Assembly (NCBI RefSeq): GCF_030272615.1
Contig: NC_081405.1
Location: 151,880,113-151,944,112, forward strand
Length of the DNA stretch: 64,000 nt
Reading direction: 5' to 3'
From: Cryptomeria japonica
Taxonomy: Eukaryota; Streptophyta; Pinopsida; Cupressales; Cupressaceae
The position numbers were made by a program, and so were the translations under genes. This document shows positions 11,330-23,100 of this stretch, one piece after another. The notes beneath the pieces are model-generated. The model was not told the origin of the DNA. It did no database searches and was given only the letters and a program-made list of their open reading frames with translations. The stretch's first letter is position 1. Every line of letters starts with the position of its first letter.

Positions 11330-12060
11330 ATGGGTGCCCAAACCCAATCACTCCCATTTCCATTTCCTTCCATTTCCACCTCCCCTAACACTCTTCACTT
11401 CCATTTACCATACCTTCTAACTCACCTACCTTCCTATCCTCTATCCTCCATCCACCTTTCATACTTTCATACCTTAACCTCCTTCACATCTCTACATAAC
11501 CTACCACTTCCATGTCCCTTACCTTACATCCCATCTTCTAACCTATACCTTTACCTACCTAACCGTCTCCCATCCTAATATACTCATCCACTACCCTTCA
11601 TCTACATTTTACACCTACCTTTGCCCCCCCATCCTAACTATTCACATTTCCCACCTTTATCTCTAATTACCATTTCCCTACCCTTCCATCTTACACCCTC
11701 ACCTCCCTTCACTAACTTCCTTTCCACCTTACCCCTACCCCTACCCCTACCCCTATTCTATCCTAACATCTCCCTTCCCCTCATACCTTCTATCTCACAC
11801 TCCCTTTAACCTACCATCCACACTACCTACCCCTTTACCCCTTTATTCCCCTAAAATCACCTATTCTAACCCACATCCCATAAGTCTTACTTCCTTTATT
11901 TCCTTAAGCTTACCTCTACCACACACCTATTAACCTACCCTTTCCACCCTACCATCTACCCTCATCCTAGCCTACCCCTATCCTATCCCTATCCCAACCC
12001 CCTTAAATCTCACACCCCTTACCCTTTTCACTACCGCTTATACCTCCCGTTCCACTTTAC
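11330..12060. repeat. G-depleted C/T/A block inside the giant LTR
   Basis: For about 730 bp the + strand is almost free of G. It consists of CCTA-, CCAT- and CTTC-rich words, including four tandem CCCCTA units near 11735-11755. The minus strand is correspondingly almost C-free. It contains long G-poor open frames that are composition artefacts, not genes. Confidence 0.85.
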
Positions 12061-12207
12061 TCCCCATATCCTAACTCCTACCTCCCACCGCAGCACTTCT
12101 TATAACCCCGTATCCACTTTCAATTACCCCTTCCTCACGTGGCATTTCCCTTACCATTCTTCCCCACAACACTTCACATTTCTTCATCAATCCCTGCCTC
12201 ATCACAT

Positions 12208-12345
12208 CTTGGGCTCCACACACTCTAAAATGGAGAATTAAATAAATTCTTTGGGCCCCATATAATCTAAAATGGAGAATTAAATAAATTCTTTCAAGGA
12301 CTCTCCTGCTGGGCCCCACAGGATCTGAAATGGAGATTTGGAAAG
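12208..12345. repeat. Triplicated 40-60 bp repeat
   Basis: Three successive copies share GGGCYCCA, then ATCTRAAATGGAGA, then AATTAAATAAATTCTTT. The second spacing carries an extra AAGGACTCTCCTGCT. It lies upstream of the TATA-like site at 12578. Confidence 0.7.
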
Positions 12346-12577
12346 CTTGTTTCAAGACATAATATTTCCTTTGATTTCCTTTACCACGTAGCTTTGATTT
12401 GGCCCCACCAAAATTTTGAAATAAAAGAAAAGTTTTTAAAAGAATCCTCAAAAAAAAAAGTATCCACCTCATCAGTCTTTGCAAGGTGTGGTAACACAAA
12501 ATAAGGAGCTGGCTCTTAATGAAGATGTGTCACTTTAGTGAAGATAGAAGAAAACAGACCCTTTAACATCCACCGGC

Positions 12578-12586
12578 TATATAAGA
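12578..12586 (+). promoter_or_regulatory. TATA-like element
   Basis: GGCTATATAAGAAGACACTC is a good plant TATA context, inside the giant LTR and downstream of the G-poor block. It could start a transcript of the LTR. A second such site lies at 14508. Confidence 0.45.
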
Positions 12587-13455
12587 AGACACTCATCCTC
12601 ATTCTAAGGCATCGATCAAAGCAATTTATACAATCTGCTCTGGATAAAATGATTGATCATTTCATTGATAACATACGTTGACAAGGAGAATTGGAACAAA
12701 TTTGAGTTTAAGACAAGTTGCAGCAGACAGAGAGGCAGAGCTACAAATTTGAGGATCAAAATTCAGATCAGAACTGATTGTTATTTCCCAGATTTGAATT
12801 AATGATGCATTAAGGGTGTGAAGAATTGTTTTGTTTGCATGTTTCTTGATTCATTATATGTCTTTCAGGTTTTGATAGGAGGATCGGAAGCTGATAAAGA
12901 GATGGTTTCAGACTACACTCAGGCAAATTGAATTCAAGGACTCACACATCAATATCCACATTTGAAAAGGGACAATATCAAAATTCGATCACATGAAGAA
13001 GATGGATCAGACCATTACTATGCACTTACAGAGCTGAATGCAGGATATTCAACACCTTAAACAGAATTGGAGTTTGATACAAAGGCAAAGGGGCAGATTT
13101 CAAAGGAATTCCAGATCATTTTCCAAGGTTCTGATTTGATGTTTGATATCAGGATAGAAGAAAAGAGAAAAATGAGCACCCAAAGAAGCATGGAGGACAA
13201 GTCACGACAACATCAATCTGGAAGATAATTATTCAGAAATAACTTCCTCCACCATTCAAGAGATCTGATTACACTTACATTGAGAAGCAGGTTGAAAGGA
13301 AGTGCTCCCTGGTTGGAGTAAAATCTGCTTCCATTGCTCATAGTTGGGGGCGATGTAGGCACTTGAATGGATGAAATGAAAGGAGTGGGCAAAGGATGTA
13401 TTAAATTGTAAGTTTAAATTTCAACTTCACTTGAACACGAGTGAATTTCCTAATT

Positions 13456-14303
13456 CGCTCCTGTACCTTCTAAAGGGACAGGAGCGAAGTTATTCAAGCT
13501 CATGTACCTTGCTAAGATCAAGAAGACAGGATTGGAGAAAGAATGGACAAAGAGAAGGAATTGGCTTATACATGCCCTTGGGAATGAATTCAAACCAAGT
13601 TGAATGACACAAAGTGAGGAATTTGTGCAAGTTTGCCTAATTCGCTCCTGTCCCTTCCAAAGGTACAGGAGCGAATTTCCCAGTGGATCCCGTACCTCTC
13701 TAAGGTACATAAGCGAAATTGTTAAGATTTGCCTTTGATCCAACATTTTGAACAAGGGGACCCCTTAAGGTGATTCGCTAGCATGTTCTAAGGCCAAGGC
13801 AACGTGGATGGAGGTGAGAAGAGAACGTTTAATAGACATCCCAGCCTAATACCTCTAATTCGCTCCTGACCCTTAGGGTACAGGAGCGAAATTCTTGAAA
13901 AGACCTCCTGTCTCACCCAAACCATTAAATGGATCCCATCTGTAGCAAAATTGAAGGCAAATCAACTTGATTGTGGTGAAGGAAGGATTTAAAAGTTGAG
14001 TCTAAGGCAAGAGAAAAGAAAAGAAGTACGAATTGAGAAAATTCGCTCATGTACCTCTCTAAGGTACAAGAGCGAAATTTTCTTGAAGAGGAGCGATTTG
14101 CTAATAAGGAAACTTTGAAGGTTTTGGTGAAGATGATTCTAATGCTCAAACATTCTAAACCTCCCTAAGATCACAAGGACAAAGCATGCCTTCCTCAAAT
14201 AGTGATAAAACTTCAGCATCTCCTAGTTCGCTCATGTCCCTCTCTACGGTACGGGAGCGACCTTGTGATAGAGGCATGCACCTCTTGAAGGTACAAGAGC
14301 GAA
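13456..14303. repeat. Phased hairpin array in the giant LTR (left copy)
   Basis: Seven copies of an inverted repeat of the form CGCTCCTGTACCTT..AAGGGACAGGAGCG (arms 13-14 bp) start near 13456, 13643, 13685 (degenerate), 13861, 14044, 14229 and 14271 (degenerate). The intervals are 187, 42, 176, 183, 185 and 42 bp. The arms are far better conserved than the DNA between them. The array ends about 200 bp upstream of the TATA-like site at 14508, so it sits in the presumed U3 region. Confidence 0.85.
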
Positions 14304-14507
14304 ATCATGACGAGCGAAAAGAATTGGAGAGAAGGCTAAATGCAAGTCGGCATTGATGCATTAACACAACTAATTGCACTTTTGGCACCAAAACAAATTT
14401 CAAATTTCAATGACTAAGTCGGCCAACCTAAAGGGAAATGCAATTAATTTTATTCATTAGAACAAGTCGGCTTTGTAATCAAAAGGTGCAAACCCCTATG
14501 CGGGCGC

Positions 14508-14519
14508 CTATATAAAGGA
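14508..14519 (+). promoter_or_regulatory. TATA box of the giant LTR
   Basis: GCCTATATAAAGGATGATCC lies just downstream of the hairpin array. The inverted relative at 54901-59254 has a TATA-like site at the matching place (about 57010), which supports it as the LTR promoter. Confidence 0.6.
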
Positions 14520-16214
14520 TGATCCTTAAAGCATTCATCATTCATTCAAACAAATCCTTCTCCAAAGTAAACTTAAGAGCAAATTTGAGAAGCGAATTCC
14601 AGCAATTAGAAGGCGAATTTCAGGATTGACAAGTCCAAAACCAGAATCTCCAAAGGGCGAAATCAAAAAGGAGAGCGAACAGCAGCAGCTGAACTCATCA
14701 AGACGAATTTCAAAGGCAGATTTCATTGGGCGGATTGGTGATTGAGAAGGCGAAAGACCGATCATATAAAGGTAGGTCAAGGCAGATTCAACACTTTAAT
14801 CTCAGGCTTGATTCTCTTAAGGACAAACTTGAAGATTAGCGATCCTCCAAAGGTGAATTTGGTATACTTAAGATCAACAAGACCAAGTTGAAAGAAGATC
14901 ACGCGAGGACAAGAATGATTTCTTCAAGCTTCATCATCATCAAGGACACTTCAAATGCATGGAAGAAAGACTTAGACTTCCCAACACCACTACTTTGAGC
15001 GAGCTAGATAATGTTAAGTATCAAGAGATATCCCTCGACATCACAATGGTGACAAGTCAATTCTACAAGTACAAGTTGAAGCAACGTCCTAGTCATCATC
15101 CTAGTCACCACTCACCAATCAGGGAAGGTCTACCTCTGCATGTCTTGATTCAATGTACCTAACTCATTGGGGATGGCACAAACTCCGAAGTACCTACCCT
15201 TGGCATCTATTGGTTCACAAATATTGAATGTAATTATTTCATTGGCTAGAGGAGTTTGTTGTAACAAACCTTGATTAGGGTTTTCATCTTGAAATCCTAG
15301 CCATTGATTGTAAATTAATCAGAGCCATTGAATTGTAAAGAGCTATCTATATAAAGTCGTGGCTCTTCATTTGTAAGGGTTAATAGTTGGTCAATAGTGG
15401 TTAGAATAGTGAATAGTTTGTGAATAGAAGCTTAGATAGCAATTAGAATAGAGTAGGAAGAGAAGACAAGAAATTGTTGCCTTGGTTGTAAAAGACTCCA
15501 TTTTCATTGAAGATATGGTGAAATGTGTTGTTTTCTTGCAATATGCATGGTTTTCTTGTTGAATCTTCATATTAGACGGTAGATAATTAGATTGAATGGA
15601 GAAAATTGTTGAATGCACTCATGTGGAATCCGCCTAGTCCATACCACTAGCCTCTTGCTGATTGTAAGTGTGCCCTGTGTGGTCAACTGGCATTAGAGAG
15701 CTTAATTTCAAATTGTTATACGTCCATTGTTCATGCATTAACTTGGATGGTGATCAGTGTTTGATGGAAATGATTTGAACATCTTCAAAATTCCCTTAGA
15801 AGATTGCACTGAGCTGGTGTTGAATTGTTCAGTTTGATGGTGAGACCTAGCCTAGTAGGACTCCACCTAGTCGTTCATCCATCTTCTTACATTCTAGGTC
15901 TTAGAGTGGACTTTCTGAACCCTTTACCGTTTGCTATTTCTTTATTATCCTTGTTAGTAGGTAGGACTTAAGTTCTAGCATATCAAAGCGTTCAGGCAAT
16001 CAAACGTAAGTCCCCTTGTGATTCCAGCATAATCACATCACACCAACAGAGCTTATCCACACGTAGAGAACCTACATATAAGAACCTTGGAGTTATTTCG
16101 ATTGATCCTTAGGCAAATCTTCAGCATTCGAATAACTTTGTTCAAGAGAGGATAAGAAACTTAAGGTATTTTATTATGTGTTTGCATGTGCATGAAAAAC
16201 ACATCAACACAAAG

Positions 16215-16306
16215 CAAAGACATTTTCTAAAGAGAAAATGTGGGAATTCTTCCATCTTCCCAAATCCTTATGCCTTTGGGGACTAAAAGCCCGAATGGGG
16301 AGGTGT
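16215..16306 (+). other. 3' end of a copia interior with polypurine tract
   Basis: The segment ends in GAATGGGGAGG immediately before an LTR start (TGTTATCC at 16307), as a polypurine tract should. The LTR is then followed by a primer-binding site, so it may be the LTR shared between two joined elements, or the 5' LTR of A inserted next to an older copy. Confidence 0.4.
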
Positions 16307-17025
16307 TATCCAAATTGGCTCATGAAAGTAATTTGATTTTAGTTCAGCTAGAACAATAATCTCATTTACTTAATAAAATTACTAAGTAATGCAACTGGAA
16401 AGATTTCCAACTCCTAGCAAGACAGTTCAACAAATATATACAGTTAGCAAAAGACTTGGGAGCATAAAGGTTCAAAGGTCATCTGGACACCCATCGGCCA
16501 ATTAAATTGTGGTTTCAAGTTTCAACATCCCTAATAGGTTAAACTTGTCAGATACGTTATTCAGCCAAACTGTTAGCTATATAAATGCGTTGTTTGGCTG
16601 CTATTCTCCTACAGCCGGGCACAAGAAAGCAGCTTTTTTTTAAGCTGAGCACTAGACTCTTCTAGCTTTTCATATGATTAGAGGGATTTCAAATTCACAA
16701 GGATAAGTTTTTTTGTTTCTAGAACAAAGCATGTTATCTTATGTTTTATTTAGCATTTTTGGTTTTAGTTTTTGTGAAGCCCAAAAGATTATCTTAGTCA
16801 ATAAAAGAGATCTTGGGCACATAACTTAGCAGAAGCGAAAAATAAATAAAGAATACAAAAGAAAAACATTTCAGTGTCATTAAATTTCGGTTTACTAAAT
16901 GAAAATCTTTTTAAGTGTTTGTTGGTTGAAGTTTCAGCAATGTGTATTTTCAGGTTATTTCATACCTAAGTCTATTGTTTTGAGTCCAAAATCTACTAGT
17001 ACTTACCATGCACTGAAATTTAACA
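16307..17025 (+). repeat. LTR of copia element A
   Basis: It begins TGTTATCC and ends ATTTAACA, about 719 bp. It is followed at once by TGGTATTAGACCA, an initiator-tRNA-Met-type primer-binding site (17026-17038). The region beyond encodes gag-like sequence on the same strand. No matching 3' LTR of A was recognised downstream. Confidence 0.6.
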
Positions 17026-17273
17026 TGGTATTAGACCACAGTAATTCAAAACTTTGAAGTTCGTGAATGAAATGTGTTACTACCTGTGAGAGTGAGTAGA
17101 TGGAAGATTTCAATGATTTATTAATTAAGTAATTTTGACCTTTGTGAGGCTGTAGAGTGTGAAACTTTAATTGTTCTAGTGATCGGAGTGTCGATTTGCA
17201 CCTATGATAGGCTGCTGACTAATCTATTTTCAGCTAATTTGTTTAGCTTCAGCATGTTCCAGCAGCTTTAAAC

Positions 17274-17850
17274 ATGACTAATCTTTGTCTCAAAGAGTGT
17301 GACCCTCTAGAGTGCGCTTCCAAATTCACACATTCAAAGGGCATATTGCAAATGCAACTAGAAGAAGTTGATCTTTGGGTCTATGGGGACACCGTGGTTC
17401 CACCTCCTGCTAATCCTATTCAGCTAGATGAACATAACAAAAAGTTAGCCAAGGCAAAGTAAATCATCTTAGATTCAGAGAAGGCTCATTTTATCATTTA
17501 CAATGCAAAGAAGAGGACAATGAATGAGATGTACGATGCCTTAATAACTCTATATAAGAGTGTGAATATCTCTCATAAGATAATGTTGAAGAACAAACTC
17601 AATGCCACATGTATGAGTTGCAAAAACACTAACTTTGTAATCAACTTGTTGCAATCAACTATCAAGGTAAAGGTGGAGGATGAAGAGTTGGTGCCCATAG
17701 CTCTAAATGGGTTCTCTTCATATTGGGATTCTCTTGTTCGAGGTGTCTATGCTCATGAGAAGCTTCCCACTTTTAAGAAGCATTGGGATGATTTCATCTA
17801 GGAAAAAACAAAAATTGAATCTAATTCAGTCAGAATGGAAGATGGTAAGA
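17274..17850 (+). pseudogene. Copia A gag, N-terminal part
   Basis: Two frames (17274-17462 and 17520-17801) join across a stop to give a copia Gag of the UBN2 type. It begins with a poorly conserved N-terminus and continues through MYDALITLYKS and LVPIALNGFSSYWDSLVRGV. Reading stops at 17801 and is then cut by the hAT-like insertion at about 17851. The zinc knuckle of the same protein reappears at about 25070, beyond the hAT and copia B insertions, so A is older than both. Confidence 0.7.
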
Positions 17851-18870
17851 ATCATAGTTCGCAAACCCAGTGAGTACTCACCGAGTTACTGAGTACTCAC
17901 AGGTTTTCCCCTGAGCAAGTTTTCATTGTGTTAACTCGTCAATTCTCTAAGTCAGTTTTTGGACGAAAACTTAATAAGTTTTTTGGCAAGTATTCATCAA
18001 AACATGGTGAGTTCAACCTATTCACTCGTCGCCATAAGATAAGAAGGCACCAAAATGGGTAAAACATGCCAATCTCACCATTTTGAGGCTGCAAAACCTT
18101 ATTTTTGGCCCTGCATTACATGCACATCAGAAAGCACGAATTGAAGAGCATATTGGGAAGATTTTTTAGGTGATTTGAAGGAGAAATTTCCAAAATTTTG
18201 GATTTGCAAAAAGTTAGATCCATTTTTTTTTTCTTTTTTTCTAAGCATTTAAATTTGTAAATGTTTTCTAATATGCTAGAGGAGTCAGTGGATTGGATGA
18301 CATTAATATGGTAGAGGAGTCATTGCCATCTAGAAGCAGTGTAAAGACACAAGCACAGTCTTTTAGGCCAAGTAGGGAGCCGCAATCTAGTGCAAGGACC
18401 TCTAGCTCCCAATTTTTCACTAGATTCGGGAAGAGGAAATTATAAAAACTTGTAATTTTTTACTTGCTTATATATGAAATATATGATGATGGAGCCACAA
18501 TCTAGTGCAAGGACATCTAGCTCCCAATTTTTCACTAGATTGGGGAAGAGGAAATTATAAAAACTTGTAATTTTTACATAACAATGAAAATCATCATAAG
18601 TTCACAGTAGTTATCAGTTAGCGGCCAGCTATTTTATCCACTATCCGGCTGCTCATGATGATGCAATTTTATAATCCATATATATTCAAGAATCAAATTT
18701 AAAAGAAAACACTTCCTAGTGGTTTTTTAGACTTGTTTGTTACATTTTGTAATTCAGTGTTGCAAAAAAATTGTGTTTTTTAATATAGTATTTTTTAAGT
18801 TGTTGAGTTTTTGGTGAGTTGAAAATTTGGCTTTGCTGAGTATTGTTTGAGCTTGAGTTTGTGAACTACG
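17851..18870 (+). mobile_element. Non-autonomous hAT-like element in copia A
   Basis: The ends form an imperfect terminal inverted repeat: ATAGTTCGCAAAC at the left and GTTTGTGAACTAC at the right (11-12 of 13 pair). Subterminal regions are crowded with ACTCA, GAGTA and CGAGT words, as in the larger hAT at 29.6-34.2 kb. No transposase is present. A direct duplication with a 115-bp offset (18376-18460 and 18491-18575) lies inside. The presumed 8-bp target duplications match at only about 5 of 8 positions, so exact ends are uncertain. Confidence 0.6.
18376..18575. repeat. Tandem duplication inside the hAT-like element
   Basis: Two copies of about 85 bp with a 115-bp offset (18376-18460, 18491-18575) start GGAGCCRCAATCTAG and end near AACTTGTAATTTTT. 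They differ at only a few bases, so the duplication is younger than the element's general decay. Confidence 0.75.
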
Positions 18871-18875
18871 GTCAG

Positions 18876-19623
18876 TGTAAATGTTATTCGATTTTCAATT
18901 TCCAAAATGCAATTTATATTCAAGATCAGTTATCTTCTTCGATGCATATGTTATTTCTTAAATAATGGATCTGATTATTATCTGGTATGATGCAGATAGA
19001 GGAGGAACATTTATCGATTTCAATGTCCTTCTCACAAATGCTGATTGATATATATATGTATGCAAGGGAGATCAAGCAATACCTTGACCGGTCATGTCTA
19101 TTAGACATGACCGATCAAGATATTACTTGATCGCACCTTTCAATTATCATTGTATTTACCGATCGGTGTATTTAACAAGTCACCCGATACTAATCGGCGT
19201 GTATACCATAAGCAAATCACCCGATACTAATTGGCGTGTATACCATAAGTAAGTCGCCCGATACTAATCGGTGCGTATACTATAAGCAAGTCAACCGATA
19301 ACAATCGGTGTATATAGTTATAAACTAAACCAATAACAATCGGTGTTAATACGATTCAATGTGAACCGATACCAATCGGTATTCTGTGTTATGATATTTA
19401 TAACTGATAATTATCGGCAGTTTAAGTATTGATTAAGAAACCAATATCGATCGGAATTTGCAAGTAGGATTGAATGTATATAAATTGAAGAAGAATCATC
19501 AAATGAAGGAACGATAGCTTGAAGTCTTCATCATAGTCTATCGATAGGATAGATGATTGAATGAGAGACTTCATTTATCTCTCATTCAATCATTTATCTT
19601 ACCGAGGCTATCATGCATTAACA
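18876..19623 (-). repeat. 3' LTR of copia B with palindrome array
   Basis: 748 bp, with TGTAAATG at one edge and ATTAACA at the other. It is nearly identical to 24186-24946 except for a 13-bp extra piece there (about 24618). Between 19158 and 19456 are about nine short inverted repeats of the form CCGATAnnnnATCGG, spaced about 36-40 bp. Confidence 0.9.
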
Positions 19624-19640
19624 CTCCCTCTTAGCTAGGT
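19624..19640 (-). other. Polypurine tract of copia B
   Basis: The minus strand reads CCTAGCTAAGAGGGAG directly before the 3' LTR. The same words precede the 3' LTR of copia C (48826-48841), which links B and C as one lineage. Confidence 0.8.
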
Positions 19641-20165
19641 AAGATAAATGAAAAACAACATATCAAGCATCACAATTCAAATGATGGTCAGTATTCCTTA
19701 CATAATCTGACTCCTCAAAAAATCATATCACCTAATCACATGGCATGAAATATCACCTAAACACGTGATACAAACGTTCAACACATCAACTTGTGATGAC
19801 AAGATATCACCTAAGCACGTGATATCAGTATTGCCTAAACATGCAATACTTAAGGATAAACATATGAGGATGATTAAATTCTCATCTTATCCAAGTTGTG
19901 GTATGTGCACTAACATCTTATACAAATGTTTTACCACAACACAGTCATGGCACATCCATGACATACCAGAGATCCGACATGATAACTGGTTTGAACATCA
20001 TAAAATCGTCACCTTATAATGTCTACATACAAGTGTTCATTATCTTGAGAGATCGTCACCTCTTAGATATGAACCCAGGGGATAAAATCCAAAATGTCCT
20101 AACATGACAAAGAAGTTTACACATTAAACATCTTATTGATATGTAAATACAGATTTCAAAGAAAA

Positions 20166-23100
20166 TTACCTTTCTATCATACCTAAACCTTTTCTGAAGT
20201 GATCAACCTTCACTCACTCTGGAAAGTGGTTTGGTCAGAATATCTGCAGTCTGATCTCCTGTACAAACATATTCTAATTGGATCACATTCCTGTCTACCA
20301 TATCTCACACATAGTGGTATGGAATCTCAATATGCTTGTCATGGAACATTGGATTTACTGAAAGTTTTATGCAGCTTTGATTGTCACAATGTATGATAGT
20401 AGGTTTCATAGGCTCTCCAAACAATCCTACAAGCAACTTCCTAAGCCATACTGCCTCTCGGGCAGCCATGTAAGCTGCAATGTATTTGGCTTGGGTGGAA
20501 CTCTGAGCTACAGAAGACTGCTTTCTTTTGATCCAGGATATCATGGTTGAACCTAAACTGAAGCAACACCCTGAAATGCTTTTCCTGTTAGTCACACTTC
20601 CAACCCAATCTGAGTCTGTAAATCCATGTAGGTCTAGATCAACTTTCTCATATTTGAGACCAAGGTTTAGAGTACCTTGTAAGTATCTCATAATGTGTTT
20701 TACTGCAATCAGGTGGATCTCCTTAGGCTCACACATAAACTGACTTAAGGCATTAACTGCATAACATATATCTGGTCTCGTATTTACAAGATACATCAGG
20801 GACCCAATCATTTGCCTATATAGAGTAGGATCTGAGGGTTGTGATTCTGTTGCTGCTTCCTTAAGTTTATGAAGGTTTGTTTCCATTGGAGAGGTCATGG
20901 GTGTGCAGTTTAGCATTCCAAATCTCTTCAAAATGTCCAAAGTATATTTACCCTGGTTTAGTATAATACCATCAGCATTCTAACATACTTCCAAACCTAG
21001 GAAGTAATGAAGGAGTCCCAAGTCCTTCATATCAATTTCTTTAGCAAGGTCTTTCTTACACTGATCTATGAGGTGATCTTTTCCTGCGATTAACAAATCA
21101 TCAACATATAAAATCAATATTAGCATATCGCCTTTGTTTTGCTTATAGTAGAGATTAGGATATGCATCATTCTTGGAGAAGCCTAGTTTTGAGAAATAGG
21201 TATCAATTCTTTCATACCAGGCCCTGGGACACTGTTTAAGCCCATAGAGAGCTTTCTTGAGTCTACACACATGAGACTCTGCATCATGAATCTCAAACCC
21301 TTCAAGTTGCTCTAGATATACTTCTTCTGAGATCTCACCATTAAGGAATGTTGTCTTAACATCCATCTAATGAACTTTCCATCCCTTTGATGCTGCAATG
21401 GCTAAGACTGCTCTTACTGAAGTGTATCTGGCTACAGGTGCAAATGTTTCCTCATAATCAATTCCTTCCTTTTGAGAGAACCCTCTAGCTACAAATCTAG
21501 CCTTGTGTTTCTCAATGCTGCCATCTGCAACGTGTTTGATTTTGAAGAGCCATTGGAGGTGACAACAGATTTCCTAGCTGGCCTAGGGACAATTTCCCAA
21601 ACATCATTTTTCATAATGGATTGGTATTCTTCAGACATGGCATTCTTCCATACTTGATATTTAAGTGCATCTAATACATTAGTAGGTTCTGCTTTTGAGA
21701 GATCATTCGGGAGAGCGACGTAGTTGGTAAGTTTGTTAGGCCTTTTGCTTTCTCTGAAAGTTCCTGAAGGGGCAGCATACTTCTGAGCTTCGTCTATAGT
21801 TTTGGTGGCCCATAGTGGTCTTTTCTTGAAATTTTCTCTAGGTGGGTTTTGAATTTCACTTTCATTTTCCTCAAGACTCTCCCTCTGAAGCTTAGGAGCA
21901 AGGTCTTCATCTATGCTAGGGGTAGGGATATAGACTTCAGGTTCTATTGAGCTTTGGGCTCTTTTGAAGGCCAAGTCTTCTTCAAAGATTACATCCCTAC
22001 TTAGTTCAATATTCCTCTGGCCAGGTATATAGATTCTGTAGGCCTTGGAGGTTTCACTATATCCTACAAGTATTCCCCTTTTTCCAGAAGGCTCTAATTT
22101 TAATCTTTTCTCCTTAGGTACATGAATATAGATAGGGCACCCAAATATCCTAAAGTGGCTGATATCTAGTTTTGATTTGGTAAAGACTTCCTCAGGGGTT
22201 TTATCTTCAAGATGGGAGCGAGGACATCTGTTTTGTATATATACAACAGTGCTAGTTGCTTCTGCCCAAAGATTGATATTTAGATTCTGATCAAGAATCA
22301 TAACTTTGGCAACTTCTACAATTGTCCTATTTTTCCTCTCAGGTACCCTATTTTGTTGAGGATTATAAGGTATTGTTAACTCCCTCTTAATCCCTGAATT
22401 TTTACAAAAATCTTTAAATAATTTTGATGTGTATTCCCCCCCATTATCAGTTCTTAGGGTTTTAATTTTATTTCCTGAGTAGTTCTTTGTTAGTGATTTA
22501 AACTCTTTAAACCTATTGAGGATCTCTTCTGATTCTTTGCACTTCAGAAAGTAGATCCAAGTTTTCCTAGAGTAGTCATCAACAAATATTACATAATACA
22601 AAAATCCCCCTAAAGAAGGTACGAACATAGGTCCACATACATCAGAATGAATTAACTCTAAAATTTTACTTGTTTTCCTAGTACTATTTTGAAAAGCACC
22701 CTTAGCATTTTTACCTAGGGCACATCTTTTGCATGCCCCTGAATGATATTGCTTTAACTTAGGTAGGCTCGTGACAAGGTTTTCCATTGATGATAAAGCT
22801 CTAAAATTCAGGTGACCTAGTCTTCTATGCCAAACTTCATTAGCATCTGTAGTTTCATGGATTAGGGCTCGGTTGGGCTCTGTGCACAGCTCATACAAGT
22901 AGCCTTGTCTTTGACCAATGGTTTTAGCTTTCTTGATGGATAAATTCTTTGGCCAAGCCAACACTCTATTGTCCATGAAGGTCACTCTGTATCCATTATC
23001 CTCTAGTGCTGATATGGAGACTAGGTTTCTCTTGATGCCTGGGACATATAGTACTCCTTTAAGTTGTAATGATACGTCTGACTTTAGTTTGAGTTATCTC

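Larger units (their letters stand above)
11102..16209 (+). mobile_element. Giant gypsy-type LTR unit (solo LTR or LTR-only derivative)
   Basis: The unit starts TGTTGTGA..TCACACATCGCCC, ends CATCAACA, and is flanked by perfect 5-bp duplications CAAAG (11097-11101 and 16210-16214). It is 5108 bp long. No gag or pol was found. It shares its start, its end region (about 16000-16209) and its hairpin array with the inverted 4354-bp unit at 54901-59254, so both belong to one family. Inside are a G-poor block, a triplicated repeat, two TATA-like sites (12578 and 14508) and the hairpin array. A purine tract followed by TGTAGG at 13341-13354 could mean an internal rearrangement, but target duplications support only the outer edges. 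Confidence 0.75.

Noticed and set aside
11735-11755. Interstitial telomere (CCCCTA units)
   Set aside because: The unit is TAGGGG in reverse, not the plant TTTAGGG. It is only four units long and part of a wider G-poor tract.
11330-11809. Pro/Leu/Ser-rich open frames on plus strand
   Set aside because: Open only because the G-poor sequence makes TAG and TGA rare. No domain, and the reading depends on composition.
12071-12499. 142-residue open frame on minus strand
   Set aside because: It lies across a triplicated non-coding repeat in the giant LTR, and the translated repeat shows no family.
13354-16209. Separate LTR starting at TGTAGG after a polypurine-like tract
   Set aside because: The 5 bases before 13354 do not match the bases after 16209, while CAAAG matches exactly for 11102-16209. 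Kept only as a possible internal rearrangement.
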